NCBI GenBank assembly: GCA_964397995.1
Contig: CAYNLG010000010.1
Span: forward strand, 1 to 64,000
DNA: 64,000 bases
DNA from: CAYNLG01 sp964397995
GTDB taxonomy: Bacteria > Planctomycetota > Phycisphaerae > FEN-1346
Reading direction: 5' to 3'
Shown here: piece by piece, positions 1-8,209 of the stretch
Numbering within the stretch: the stretch's first letter is position 1
Layout: each line of letters begins with the position of its first letter
The notes under the pieces: generated by a model
Seen by the model: the letters and a program-made list of their open reading frames with translations, nothing else
What the model was told of the DNA's origin: nothing
Databases searched by the model: none
Program-made: the position numbers and the translations under genes

Positions 1-139
1 GGGCGTCTTGCGCCTTCGCCCCCCCGTTCGTCCGGCCCAAACGCCCCGGGACAACGCCGTTGCTGTATATTCCCCAACCTCTACGCCATCCGGCGCCCCC
101 ACAGAGGCCACAACGCAAATGGCTCGCCTGCGAAAGCGG
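1..139. other. Noncoding sequence at window start
   Basis: I see no convincing gene here. A TATATT-like stretch near 65-70 lacks a good partner hexamer. The segment probably lies between an unseen upstream gene and trpF. Confidence 0.4.
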
Positions 140-168
140 TTGACTTCGGCACGCCCCCGCTCTAGGGT
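140..168 (+). promoter_or_regulatory. Probable promoter of trpF-ahcY
   Basis: TTGACT at 140-145 and TAGGGT at 163-168 are separated by 17 bases. The -35 box is strong and the -10 box weak. The predicted transcript would start about 20 bases before the trpF ATG. Confidence 0.45.
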
Positions 169-193
169 ATGAGGCTCAAGGGGACGGCATCCG

Positions 194-865
194 ATGCGCA
201 TCCGGGCGAAGATCTGCGGCTTGACGCGGCCGGCCGATGCGCGCCTGGCCGCCGAGGCCGGGGCCGATGCCGTCGGCCTGATCTTCGCCGAGAGCCCGCG
301 GCAGGTGGCCCGGGGGCAGGCGGCCGCCATCGTGCGGGCCCTGCCGCCTTGGGTGACGGCCGTGGGCGTCTTCGTGGACGCCTTGGCGGAGGCCGTGCTC
401 GAGACGGTTGCGGCCGTGGGCCTGACGGCGGTCCAGCTCCACGGCGACGAACCGCCCGAGACCGTGGCCGCCCTCACCGATGCGAACCTGAAGACGATCA
501 AGGCGTTCGGCGTGGCCGAGGAGGCCGACCTGGCGACCGCCCGCGAGTGGGCCCGCCGGGCCGGTGTTCTGGACGCCCGGCCGGACGCGTACCTGGTGGA
601 CGCCCGCGTCCCGGGCGGTCCGAAGGGCGGGACGGGCCGCACGGCCGACTGGGGCCTGGCCCGCCGCCTGGCCGAGGAAGGGCTCCGGCCGCTCATCCTG
701 GCGGGCGGGTTGGGGCCGGACAACGTGGTCGACGCGATCCGAGCCGCCGCGCCATGGGGCGTGGACGGGTCGAGCCGGCTGGAGACGGCGCCGGGGGAGA
801 AGGACGCGGCCGCGGTGCGGGCCTTTCTGGAGGCCGTCCGCGGGGCTGCCGCAACCGACACATGA
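194..865 (+). CDS. trpF: Phosphoribosylanthranilate isomerase (TrpF)
   Basis: This enzyme isomerises N-(5-phosphoribosyl)anthranilate to CdRP in cytoplasmic tryptophan synthesis. The 223-residue protein has the family's N-terminal KICGLT strand with its catalytic Cys, followed by AGADAVGLIF, the QLHGDE strand in the middle and the LAGGLGPDNV phosphate-binding loop near the C-terminus. Length is slightly above the usual 200-210. The ATG follows an AAGGGG Shine-Dalgarno. No other trp gene lies nearby, so the pathway is scattered. Its stop is 20 bases upstream of ahcY, suggesting co-transcription. The family assignment is firm. Confidence 0.93.
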   Translation: MRIRAKICGLTRPADARLAAEAGADAVGLIFAESPRQVARGQAAAIVRALPPWVTAVGVFVDALAEAVLETVAAVGLTAVQLHGDEPPETVAALTDANLKTIKAFGVAEEADLATAREWARRAGVLDARPDAYLVDARVPGGPKGGTGRTADWGLARRLAEEGLRPLILAGGLGPDNVVDAIRAAAPWGVDGSSRLETAPGEKDAAAVRAFLEAVRGAAATDT

Positions 866-885
866 ACCGCGAGAGGGAGACGCTG

Positions 886-2145
886 ATGGACTATGACGTG
901 AAGAACCCGGACCTGGCGGCCGAGGGCCGCAAGCGGATCGAGTGGGCCGACACGAACATGCCGGTGCTGCAGGTGATCCGCGAGCGGTTCGGCAAGGAGA
1001 AGCCGCTGGACGGGCTACGGATGAGCGCGTGCCTGCACGTGACGGCCGAGACGGCCAATCTGGCCCGGACGCTGAAGGCCGGCGGGGCGGACCTGGTGCT
1101 GGTGGCCTCGAACCCGCTCTCGACGCAGGACGACGTGGCCGCTGCCCTGGCCCTGGAGTACGGCATCCCGACCTATGCCATCAAGGGCGAGGACAACGAC
1201 ACCTACTACAAGCACATCGGCGTCGCCTGCGACCACAAGCCGAACATTACCATGGACGATGGCTGCGACCTCGTTTTCACCCTGACGAGCGAGCGGCCCG
1301 AAGACGCCGAGAACGTCATCGGTTCCATGGAAGAGACCACCACCGGTGTCATCCGGCTCCGCGCGATGGAGGCCAACGGCGAACTCAAGTTCCCCGCCAT
1401 CGCCGTCAACGACGCCGACTGCAAGCACCTCTTCGACAACCGCTACGGCACCGGCCAATCGACCATCGACGGCGTCATCCGCGCCACCGACATGCTCATG
1501 GCCGGCAAGAAGGTCGTGGTGTCGGGCTACGGGTGGTGCGGGCGCGGCGTTGCGGCGCGGGCCGACGGCATGGGCGCCACCGTCATCATCACCGAGGTCG
1601 ACCCCCTGCGGGCCCTCGAGGCCGCCATGGACGGCTACCTGGTCATGCCGATGCTCGAAGCGGCCGCCGTCGGCGACCTCTTCGTCTCCGTGACGGGCGA
1701 CAAGCACGTCCTTCGCCCCGAGCACTTCGAGGCCATGAAGGATGGGGCCGTCGTCTGCAACGCGGGCCACTTCAACGTCGAGATCGACATCCCCGGCCTC
1801 GAGGCGCTCGCCGCCAACGTCACCAAGAACGTCCGCAACTTCGTCGACGCCTACGAGATGCCTGACGGCCGCACCCTCTACCTCCTGGCCGACGGGCGGC
1901 TCGTGAACCTGTCGGCGGCCGAGGGGCATCCGGCCTCGGTCATGGACATGAGCTTCGCGGTCCAGGCTCTGGCCAGCGAGTGGGTGGTCAAGCAGGAAGG
2001 CACGCTGGACGTCCGCGTCCACGAGGTGCCCCACGCAATCGACGAGTACGTCGCCGCCCTGAAGCTGGAGACGATGGGCATCCGCATCGACCGCCTGACC
2101 GACGAGCAGGTCGAGTATCTGAAGTCCAGCAACGTGGGGACCTGA
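886..2145 (+). CDS. ahcY: Adenosylhomocysteinase (S-adenosyl-L-homocysteine hydrolase)
   Basis: It splits S-adenosylhomocysteine into adenosine and homocysteine with bound NAD, relieving product inhibition of methyltransferases. The 419-residue protein shows EETTTG (about 149-154), the NDADCKHLFDN substrate region (175-185), the Rossmann loop GYGWCGRG (214-221) and a C-terminal NAGHFNVEID. It lacks the insertion of the longer eukaryote-like forms, so it resembles the shorter archaeal/Thermotoga-type enzymes. An ATG at 862 overlapping the trpF stop is in frame, but the GAGAGGGAG Shine-Dalgarno sits ideally for 886. No SAH-riboswitch-like leader fits in the 20-base gap before it. Confidence 0.95.
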   Translation: MDYDVKNPDLAAEGRKRIEWADTNMPVLQVIRERFGKEKPLDGLRMSACLHVTAETANLARTLKAGGADLVLVASNPLSTQDDVAAALALEYGIPTYAIKGEDNDTYYKHIGVACDHKPNITMDDGCDLVFTLTSERPEDAENVIGSMEETTTGVIRLRAMEANGELKFPAIAVNDADCKHLFDNRYGTGQSTIDGVIRATDMLMAGKKVVVSGYGWCGRGVAARADGMGATVIITEVDPLRALEAAMDGYLVMPMLEAAAVGDLFVSVTGDKHVLRPEHFEAMKDGAVVCNAGHFNVEIDIPGLEALAANVTKNVRNFVDAYEMPDGRTLYLLADGRLVNLSAAEGHPASVMDMSFAVQALASEWVVKQEGTLDVRVHEVPHAIDEYVAALKLETMGIRIDRLTDEQVEYLKSSNVGT

Positions 2146-2150
2146 GCCCG

Positions 2151-3461
2151 ATGGCCACCGTGTTGCCGTTCCGGGCCGTCCGGTACAACACGCGCGATCC
2201 GCTGAGCCTGGCGCTGGTGACCGCGCCGCCGTACGACTGCATCACCCCGGCCGAGCGCGACGAGCTCATGCGGACCCACCCGCACAACATCGTCCGGCTG
2301 ATCCTCGGCAAAGACGAGGTCGGCGACACCGCGGAGCACAACAAGTACACCCGGGCGGCCGACCTGCTGAACAGGTGGCTCGGGGCGGGCATCCTCGCCC
2401 GCGACGCCGAGCCGGCCCTCTACTTCCACCAGCAGGAGTTCGACGTCGAGGGCCGCCATTACGTGCGCGAAGGGTTCCTCGCGCGCGTCGGCCTCGAGCC
2501 CTTCGGCAGCGGCAAGGTCTTTCCGCACGAGGAGACGATGCCCGGCCCCAAGGCCGACCGGCTGAAGCTCATGCACGCCACCCGGGCCAACCTTTCGCCC
2601 ATCTTCGGCCTGTTCCCCGACCCGGAGAACGAGGTCACCGGCTACTTCGCGGATGTCGCGGCGTGCGACCCGGTGGCCCAGACGGTCGATGGGGAGGGCG
2701 TCGTCCACCGCCTGTTCGCCTGCACGGACGAGGCGACCGTCGCGCGCGTCACCGCCGCGATGGCCGACCGCGCGATCTTCATCGCCGACGGTCACCACCG
2801 CTACGAGACCGCGCTGGAGTACAAGCGGCAGTTGGAGGCCGCCGGCGAGGCTGTCGGCCCCGACCACCCGGCCGCCTCCGTCCTCATGATGTGCGTTTCG
2901 ATGCACCACCCGGGCCTGGCGATCCTCCCGACCCATCGCGTCCTGAGGAACGTCAAGGGCCTGACCGTCGACCGCCTCCGCCGGGCCACCGAGGACGACT
3001 TCGAGTGGACCGAGTACACCGGCGCCGAGGCCACGAGCCCGCGCATGAAGGACCACCTGGAGCGGGCACGCGGGCACGCGTTCGGCCTCTGGGCCCGCGA
3101 CACCAGCGCCGGCTATGTCCTGAGGCTCAAGACTGTCAAGACGATGGACAAGCTGGCGAAGGACCGCTCGAAGGCGTGGCGGCGGCTGGACCCGGCCGTC
3201 CTGCGGGAAGTGCTGCTCGCCCGGGACCTGCCGGCGGCGGCCGACGCGACAGACCGGATGGAACTCGAGTTCGTGCATCTGGCGCAGCAGGCGTTCGACG
3301 CCGTGCACGAAGACGGGGCGGACGCGGCCTTCGTGCTGCGGCCGTTGCCGGTCGAGAGCCTGGAGGCCGTCACCCGCGAGGGCGAACGCATGCCGCCCAA
3401 GTCCACGTACTTCTACCCGAAGCTGCTCTCGGGACTGGTGATCAATCTGCTCAGCGACTGA
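2151..3461 (+). CDS. DUF1015 family protein
   Basis: This 436-residue protein matches the DUF1015 (PF06245) family. It begins with a short strand followed by an APPYDCI motif, has RLILGK soon after, and contains a central IADGHHRYETAL motif that is very characteristic. The function of the family is not established; some members sit near serine or phosphoglycerate metabolism genes. It follows ahcY by five bases and so is very likely in the same transcript. No signal peptide or membrane segment is visible, so it should be cytoplasmic. Confidence 0.88.
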   Translation: MATVLPFRAVRYNTRDPLSLALVTAPPYDCITPAERDELMRTHPHNIVRLILGKDEVGDTAEHNKYTRAADLLNRWLGAGILARDAEPALYFHQQEFDVEGRHYVREGFLARVGLEPFGSGKVFPHEETMPGPKADRLKLMHATRANLSPIFGLFPDPENEVTGYFADVAACDPVAQTVDGEGVVHRLFACTDEATVARVTAAMADRAIFIADGHHRYETALEYKRQLEAAGEAVGPDHPAASVLMMCVSMHHPGLAILPTHRVLRNVKGLTVDRLRRATEDDFEWTEYTGAEATSPRMKDHLERARGHAFGLWARDTSAGYVLRLKTVKTMDKLAKDRSKAWRRLDPAVLREVLLARDLPAAADATDRMELEFVHLAQQAFDAVHEDGADAAFVLRPLPVESLEAVTREGERMPPKSTYFYPKLLSGLVINLLSD

Positions 3462-3521
3462 CGCCGGCGGGCGCCCGGCGCGCCTCGCCCGGCCGTCCTG
3501 GCCCGTGCCAAGGAGCCTGCC

Positions 3522-4523
3522 GTGATCCGCATCGCCTTCGTCGGGTGCGCCCACATCCATACCCCCGGGTTCGCCGAACTGGTGGCCAAACGCCCGGACG
3601 TCGAGACCGCCTACACCTGGGACCCCGACCCCGCGCGCGCCACGGCCCGGGCTGCCGACCTCGGCGCCAAGGCCGTCCGCAGCCGCAAGAGGATCTGGGA
3701 CGACGGGGACGTGGCGGCCGTGGTCATCTGCTCCGAGACCCGCCGGCACCGGCGGCTGGTGCGCGAGGCCGTCGACGCCGGCAAACCCCTGTTCGTCGAG
3801 AAGCCCCTCGGCATGAAGGCCCGCGACGCCCGGGAGATGGCCGGGTGGATTGCGGAGGCGGGCCTCCCGTTCCAGACCGGGTACATGATGCGGTGCCGGC
3901 CGGCCCACCGGTTTCTCCGCGACGAGACCGCCGCCGGGCACCTCGGCACCGTGACGCGGGCCCGCATGTCGAACTGCCATCGCGGCTCCCTCGCGGGCTG
4001 GTTCGACGAGGAATGGGCCTGGATGGCCGACCCGAAACAGGCTGGCGTCGGCGCCTACGGCGACCTCGGGACGCACGGCCTCGACCTCCTCATGTGGCTG
4101 CTCGGGGACGTGACCGAGGCAACCGGCGTGATCCAGGCCGTCACGGGCCGCTACGGCGAGTGCGATGAATCCGGCGAGGGCCTGCTGCGGTTCGCGTCGG
4201 GCGCCGCCGGGACGTTGGCCGCCGGGTGGGTGGACCTGGCGAACCCCGCGACGCTCGAAGTCAGCGGCACGGAGGGGCACGCGGCCATTCTGAAGGGCGA
4301 CCTCTACTACACGTCGAAGCACGTCGAGAAGGCTGACGGCAAGACGCCGTGGACGGACCTGCCGCCCGCGCTGGACCCGCCGCTCGCCCTCTTCCTGGAC
4401 GCGGTGGGCGGGAAGGCCGACGTGCCGCTCGTGCCGGTGGAGGAGGCGGCGTCGCGCGTGGCCGTGATGGAGGCGATCTACCAGGGCGCGGCCCGGCGCC
4501 GGTGGGTCAAGCCGGCGGGGTAG
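3522..4523 (+). CDS. Gfo/Idh/MocA family NAD(P)-dependent oxidoreductase
   Basis: The 333-residue protein is a two-domain sugar or polyol dehydrogenase type enzyme. The N-terminal Rossmann fold opens with an IAFVGCAHIHTPG turn, and the EKPLG motif at 93-97 marks the conserved Lys-Pro. The C-terminal half contains GAYGDLGTHGLDLLMWL, the usual alpha/beta domain signature with its catalytic-site His. The substrate cannot be told from sequence. The GTG start has AAGGAG eight bases upstream. A hairpin with a T-run overlaps the stop codon, so this gene probably ends the trpF transcript. Confidence 0.88.
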   Translation: MIRIAFVGCAHIHTPGFAELVAKRPDVETAYTWDPDPARATARAADLGAKAVRSRKRIWDDGDVAAVVICSETRRHRRLVREAVDAGKPLFVEKPLGMKARDAREMAGWIAEAGLPFQTGYMMRCRPAHRFLRDETAAGHLGTVTRARMSNCHRGSLAGWFDEEWAWMADPKQAGVGAYGDLGTHGLDLLMWLLGDVTEATGVIQAVTGRYGECDESGEGLLRFASGAAGTLAAGWVDLANPATLEVSGTEGHAAILKGDLYYTSKHVEKADGKTPWTDLPPALDPPLALFLDAVGGKADVPLVPVEEAASRVAVMEAIYQGAARRRWVKPAG

Positions 4524-4541
4524 GGCTCCTCCGGTGTTTTT
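4512..4541 (+). terminator. Rho-independent terminator after the Gfo/Idh gene
   Basis: A stem of CCGG-x-GGGG against CTCC-x-CCGG with one mismatch encloses the TAG stop in its loop and is followed by TGTTTTT. A second CTCC/GGAG hairpin with a later six-T run lies just downstream. Confidence 0.55.
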
Positions 4542-4699
4542 GTGTACCTGTAACTCCTTTGTGGAGAGGGCCTTAGGGTTTTTTCCCCGCCGTGCGGTTG
4601 GCAGGATCGCCCTGGGCCACCGCGCGCCGGGTGGGGCGTCCGCAGAGATTGGGCTGTTGCCGCATACGGGAAACGGGCGCTGTCCGCGCGGTTTTTCGC

Positions 4700-4729
4700 T
4701 TGGGACGGTCCGCGCCGCCGGGCTATAAT
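4700..4729 (+). promoter_or_regulatory. Promoter of the GH10-like gene
   Basis: TTGGGA at 4700-4705 and a perfect TATAAT at 4724-4729 are separated by 18 bases. The gene starts about 80 bases downstream. Confidence 0.6.
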
Positions 4730-4811
4730 CGGTGCTCGCCAGGCGCGGCCGGACCCGCCTGAGACGACCTGCGGCCCCCCGTGGCCCGATGCCAGATGGA
4801 CGAGGCCCACC

Positions 4812-6374
4812 GTGCTGACATTCCGCGTGCTTGTCGGCGGCAAACCGCCCGACGCGCTTGAGACCGACGCGATGTACCTGACGAGCCTCGAGGGGCAACC
4901 GATCCGGGCTCGCTTCCGCTACGCCGCCGAAACCGGTTTGCTCTTCTGCGACCGGCGCAGCCAGGGCGTGGCCGCTCTCAACCTGCCGTGGACGCTGAAG
5001 TCCGGCAGCCGTCTTATGGTCCGCACGGCCCTTCTGCCGGACCGCGAGGACCCGTACCTGTTGCCGCTGGAGTTGGCGCGCGGCCAGATTTCCGAGGCGT
5101 GGCGCAAGAAGGACGACTGGGGCTATATCTACCGCGAACCGGGCGAGAACTTCCGCAGCCGGTTCAGGGACGTCCGCCTGCTGATGGCCCGGGCCGTCAC
5201 GCTCCAGGATGCGCCGCAGGCGGCAGCGGACTTGGCCGAGGATGCCCTCGCCCAGGCCGTGGAACTCGGCGAGGACCTGGCCGGGGCCGACGCCGCACAG
5301 GGCATCGCCCGCCGCCGCAAGGGTGGCCAGCTTGCCCGCGTCGACTTCGGGTGCTACTGGGACCTGGCCGAAGAGAACGAGACCGTCCAGGTCCGCTTCA
5401 GCCGCGTCTTCAACTACGCCACCCTCCCGTTCGCATGGCGCGCCATTGAGCCGCGCGAGCAGGAGTTCGACTGGAGTTGGCACGACGGGTGGGTCCAGTG
5501 GCTCGAGGCCAAGGGCATCGGGATCAAGGGCGGCGAGTTGGTCCGCTTCAGCGAGCCCTACTTGCCCGACTGGGTCTGGATTTGGGAGAACGATTTCGAG
5601 TCCATCCGGGACTACGTCTTCGACCATTGCGAACGCTGCGTGCAGCGGTTCCGCGGCCGCGTCGACCACTGGGACGCGGTCACGGGCCTCCACGTCGAGA
5701 ACTGCATGGGCTTTTCGCTCGACCAGATCCTCGAGGTGACGCGGGTCAGTGTCCACGCGATCAAGCGGACCGACCCCTCGGCCCGGGTCGTGCTGAACGT
5801 GGTCCAGCCGTGGGGCGAGTACTTCGCGACGAACCAGCGCTCCATCTGGCCCTTCCACTACGCCGAGATGTGCATGAACGCCGGTATCCAGTTCGACGTG
5901 GTCGGCGTCCAGTTCCTCCAGGGCGTGCCGCACGAGGGGCTTCACTGCCGCGACATGCTGGCCGCCAGCGACATGCTCGACCGGTTCGGCTCCCTCGGAA
6001 AGCCCGTCCACGTGACGGCGGTCGGGGCGCCCTCGGCCGGCGCACCCGACCCCCAGGCCCGTCTGGATTTCGGCGAACGCGATCCGGGGTCGGGCGGCGT
6101 GTGGCACCAGCGGTGGGACGAGGCCGTCCAAAGCGAGTGGCTGGGCGCGTTCTACCACGTCGCCATCGCCAAGCCGTTTGTCCGGGCCGTCGTCTGGCGC
6201 GACTTCAGCGACCACCAGACGCACCACTTGGCCCACGGCGGCCTGATGCGGAAGAACCTCACGCCGAAGATCGCCTTCCAGCGGCTTGTCAACGTCCGGG
6301 AGAAGATCTGGCCGGGCAGCGGCGGGGGCGACGCCGGCGACATCTTCCTGGCGGCCGCCGACGACGAAAGCTAG
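4812..6374 (+). CDS. GH10 xylanase-like protein lacking both catalytic glutamates
   Basis: The 520-residue protein has an N-terminal region of about 170 residues unlike xylanases, then a barrel with GH10 landmarks: EPREQEFDW (213-221), WDAVTG (287-292) and the VHVTAVGAP strand (399-407). In active GH10 enzymes the acid/base Glu lies at the end of a WDVVNE motif and the nucleophile in a TELD motif. Here the aligned positions are G292 and A403, so hydrolysis by the normal mechanism looks impossible. It could bind carbohydrate or have a new activity. No signal peptide is visible. The GTG start has only a weak GAGG upstream, and the gene has its own promoter. Confidence 0.7.
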   Translation: MLTFRVLVGGKPPDALETDAMYLTSLEGQPIRARFRYAAETGLLFCDRRSQGVAALNLPWTLKSGSRLMVRTALLPDREDPYLLPLELARGQISEAWRKKDDWGYIYREPGENFRSRFRDVRLLMARAVTLQDAPQAAADLAEDALAQAVELGEDLAGADAAQGIARRRKGGQLARVDFGCYWDLAEENETVQVRFSRVFNYATLPFAWRAIEPREQEFDWSWHDGWVQWLEAKGIGIKGGELVRFSEPYLPDWVWIWENDFESIRDYVFDHCERCVQRFRGRVDHWDAVTGLHVENCMGFSLDQILEVTRVSVHAIKRTDPSARVVLNVVQPWGEYFATNQRSIWPFHYAEMCMNAGIQFDVVGVQFLQGVPHEGLHCRDMLAASDMLDRFGSLGKPVHVTAVGAPSAGAPDPQARLDFGERDPGSGGVWHQRWDEAVQSEWLGAFYHVAIAKPFVRAVVWRDFSDHQTHHLAHGGLMRKNLTPKIAFQRLVNVREKIWPGSGGGDAGDIFLAAADDES

Positions 6375-6392
6375 GCGCCCCAGCGGCCCGGA

Positions 6393-7583
6393 TCACGGCG
6401 CCTTGCGTCCCGCCGGCCGCCGCAGAATCAGGCGCCGCGCCAGCCACACCAAGCCCACCGCCGCAAGCAGTGCCAGGACGACCTCCGGGGCGCGATACAG
6501 CCGCGGCCGCGACGTGGATGGCTCTTCCTCGGCCGCCTGGAGTTCGGGCGTCGGCTCGACCATGGTCACGTCGGGCGGTTCGCCCTCGAAGAACGTGTAC
6601 GTCGTCGTCCACGCCCGGGAGGCGCCGGGATCCAGATCAATCGCAAGGAATCCCTCCGGGCAGAGCTCGACGCGCGACGCGTACACGTGGACGCGGACGG
6701 GCGTCCAGTCGCCCTCGATGAGCACCCCCGCCTCGGCGTCGGTGTGGTCGAGCGTCAGGCGGTTCTCGGCCGGGGCCGTCCATCCTTCCGTCTTGGCGAA
6801 GAACGCCGGGCTCATCGGTCCGTCGCCCAGGAAGTTGAGCTCGCGCCCGACGATCTGGCCGCCGAACTTCCCGTTCAGGCGGGTCACCTTCGGCTCGATG
6901 GCGAAGCGGATGCGGTAGCCGGGGCCCAGCTCCCGCCCGTCCACGTTCAGGAAGTTGTGGCAGTAGGTCTCCAGGGCCATCGGCTTGGTGCCGGTGTTCG
7001 TCAGCCGGTGGTCGATGGCAAAGCCGTCCCCGCCTTCCAGGAGCCGCACGGTCTTCTCGTAGGCCCACCCGACGCCGCTCGGATGGGCGAGTGTCTGGGC
7101 GAAGTGCACGGCCGCCGGCTCGGCGTCGACCTGCCACGGCGCGGGCTCGACGGTCCACGGGCCGCCCTTGTCGGTCCGCGCGGCCAGGCCGATGCCGACC
7201 CGCAGCATCGCGTCCGTCGCGGGGGGAACCGGCGTCACCTTGAGGGCCGGCTTGTACTCCTCGACCGTCCCGAGGCTGTAGGCGGGGGGGGCATCGGGCC
7301 CGTCGCCCGCGCGGCCGCCGATGAAGGTGTGGCCCTTCCATTCCGCCAGCGCCACGCGGCCGGACCAGTCGAAGCGGATGCCGCCGAAATCCTCCGACCA
7401 GCGGTCAGAGACGAACGAGTCGCCTTCGGGCAGGAGCACCACGATCCGCAGCGCCCCCCGCGCCAGCACCACGCGGGGCAGGGAACGGTTGGTGTCCGTC
7501 CAGAAGGCATTCTCGACCCGCGCCGAGGCCGTGCCGCAGGCCACCAGTACCCCCGCCGCGACTGCCAAGCCGTATCGTGCCAT
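6393..7583 (-). CDS. Secreted, membrane-anchored galactose mutarotase-like protein
   Basis: The 396-residue protein starts with a signal peptide (about residues 1-22, ending in TASA) and ends with one hydrophobic helix followed by basic residues, which suggests an extracytoplasmic domain tethered by its C-terminus. The body is beta-rich and resembles aldose-1-epimerase-like folds, with a YCHNFL segment recalling the mutarotase His region. An acidic linker lies before the helix. The specific substrate is unknown. The ATG at 7583 was chosen because it begins the signal peptide; an in-frame upstream extension would destroy it. It converges on the GH10-like gene, 18 bases apart. Confidence 0.55.
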   Translation of the reverse strand: MARYGLAVAAGVLVACGTASARVENAFWTDTNRSLPRVVLARGALRIVVLLPEGDSFVSDRWSEDFGGIRFDWSGRVALAEWKGHTFIGGRAGDGPDAPPAYSLGTVEEYKPALKVTPVPPATDAMLRVGIGLAARTDKGGPWTVEPAPWQVDAEPAAVHFAQTLAHPSGVGWAYEKTVRLLEGGDGFAIDHRLTNTGTKPMALETYCHNFLNVDGRELGPGYRIRFAIEPKVTRLNGKFGGQIVGRELNFLGDGPMSPAFFAKTEGWTAPAENRLTLDHTDAEAGVLIEGDWTPVRVHVYASRVELCPEGFLAIDLDPGASRAWTTTYTFFEGEPPDVTMVEPTPELQAAEEEPSTSRPRLYRAPEVVLALLAAVGLVWLARRLILRRPAGRKAP

Positions 7584-7641
7584 GTCACCAGCGTACCGGC
7601 CCGGGGCGTCCGTTGCCATGGGATTCGCCCGTGCCGGCCGC

Positions 7642-7670
7642 TTGCCGCCGACCTCCGGGGCTCGCATAAT
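7642..7670 (+). promoter_or_regulatory. Promoter of the ComEA-like gene
   Basis: TTGCCG at 7642-7647 and CATAAT at 7665-7670 are 17 bases apart. The predicted start of transcription falls at about 7677, immediately before the ATG at 7678, which suggests a leaderless message. Confidence 0.6.
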
Positions 7671-7677
7671 GAGGGCC

Positions 7678-8109
7678 ATGTCCGAGACGCCCCAGCCGAC
7701 CGGCCGCCGTCCCGCCTGGATTGCGCGGGCCGAGCAGGCGGCCCTTGTGGTCGTCGGCACCCTCGTGCTGGCAGGGGTCGTCTACCGGGTGGCCGACCGG
7801 TGGCGCCTCGGCCGCGACCCGCTCCGCCTGGAGCCCGACCCCGCGGGGCCTGGGTATCGGGTCGACGTCAACCGGGCTGGCTGGGCGGAGTTGGCGCTGG
7901 TGCCCGGTCTTGGCGAAACGCTCTCCCGTCGCATCGTTGCCCTGCGGCAAGCGCGCGGCCGGCCGTTCGAAACGCTCGAAGAGCTGCTTGCCGTTGATGG
8001 CATCGGCGAGACGATCCTCGCGAAGCTCCGTCCCTACCTGACCCTTGGCGACCCGGCGGCCGACCCGCCGGACCCGGACGAGCCCATCGACCTCCTGAAC
8101 GCCCCGTGA
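7678..8109 (+). CDS. ComEA-like helix-hairpin-helix DNA-binding membrane protein
   Basis: The 143-residue protein has one N-terminal transmembrane helix (about 20-40) and then a ComEA-type tandem helix-hairpin-helix domain opening with DVNRAGWAEL and VPGLGE and closing with VDGIGE. In competence systems ComEA binds incoming double-stranded DNA at the membrane. Members of the family with unknown roles are also common. An ATG at 7669 is in frame but overlaps the -10 box, so 7678 is preferred. No other competence gene is adjacent; the nearby pilus operon could in principle supply a DNA-uptake pilus. Confidence 0.75.
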   Translation: MSETPQPTGRRPAWIARAEQAALVVVGTLVLAGVVYRVADRWRLGRDPLRLEPDPAGPGYRVDVNRAGWAELALVPGLGETLSRRIVALRQARGRPFETLEELLAVDGIGETILAKLRPYLTLGDPAADPPDPDEPIDLLNAP

Positions 8110-8137
8110 GCCGGTTCATCGGCGCGACCTTCGAGCG

Positions 8138-8166
8138 TTGCCGGTGGCGGCCGCCCGTGCTAGAAT
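8138..8166 (+). promoter_or_regulatory. Promoter of uvrB-nadC-birA
   Basis: TTGCCG at 8138-8143 and TAGAAT at 8161-8166 are separated by 17 bases. The -35 box is identical to that of the ComEA-like gene. No LexA-like palindrome was recognised. Confidence 0.6.
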
Positions 8167-8209
8167 GCCGCGCTTGGCCAGGGCCGCGCCGCCGCCCGGG
8201 AGACTCCCG

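Noticed and set aside
866..885. SAH riboswitch before ahcY
   Set aside because: The gap to trpF is only 20 bases, too short for an aptamer.
1878..6236. A 1452-codon open frame on the minus strand
   Set aside because: It runs antisense to ahcY, DUF1015, Gfo/Idh and GH10-like genes. Long antisense frames are expected at this GC content, and the translation is Arg/Ala/Gly-rich with no domain.
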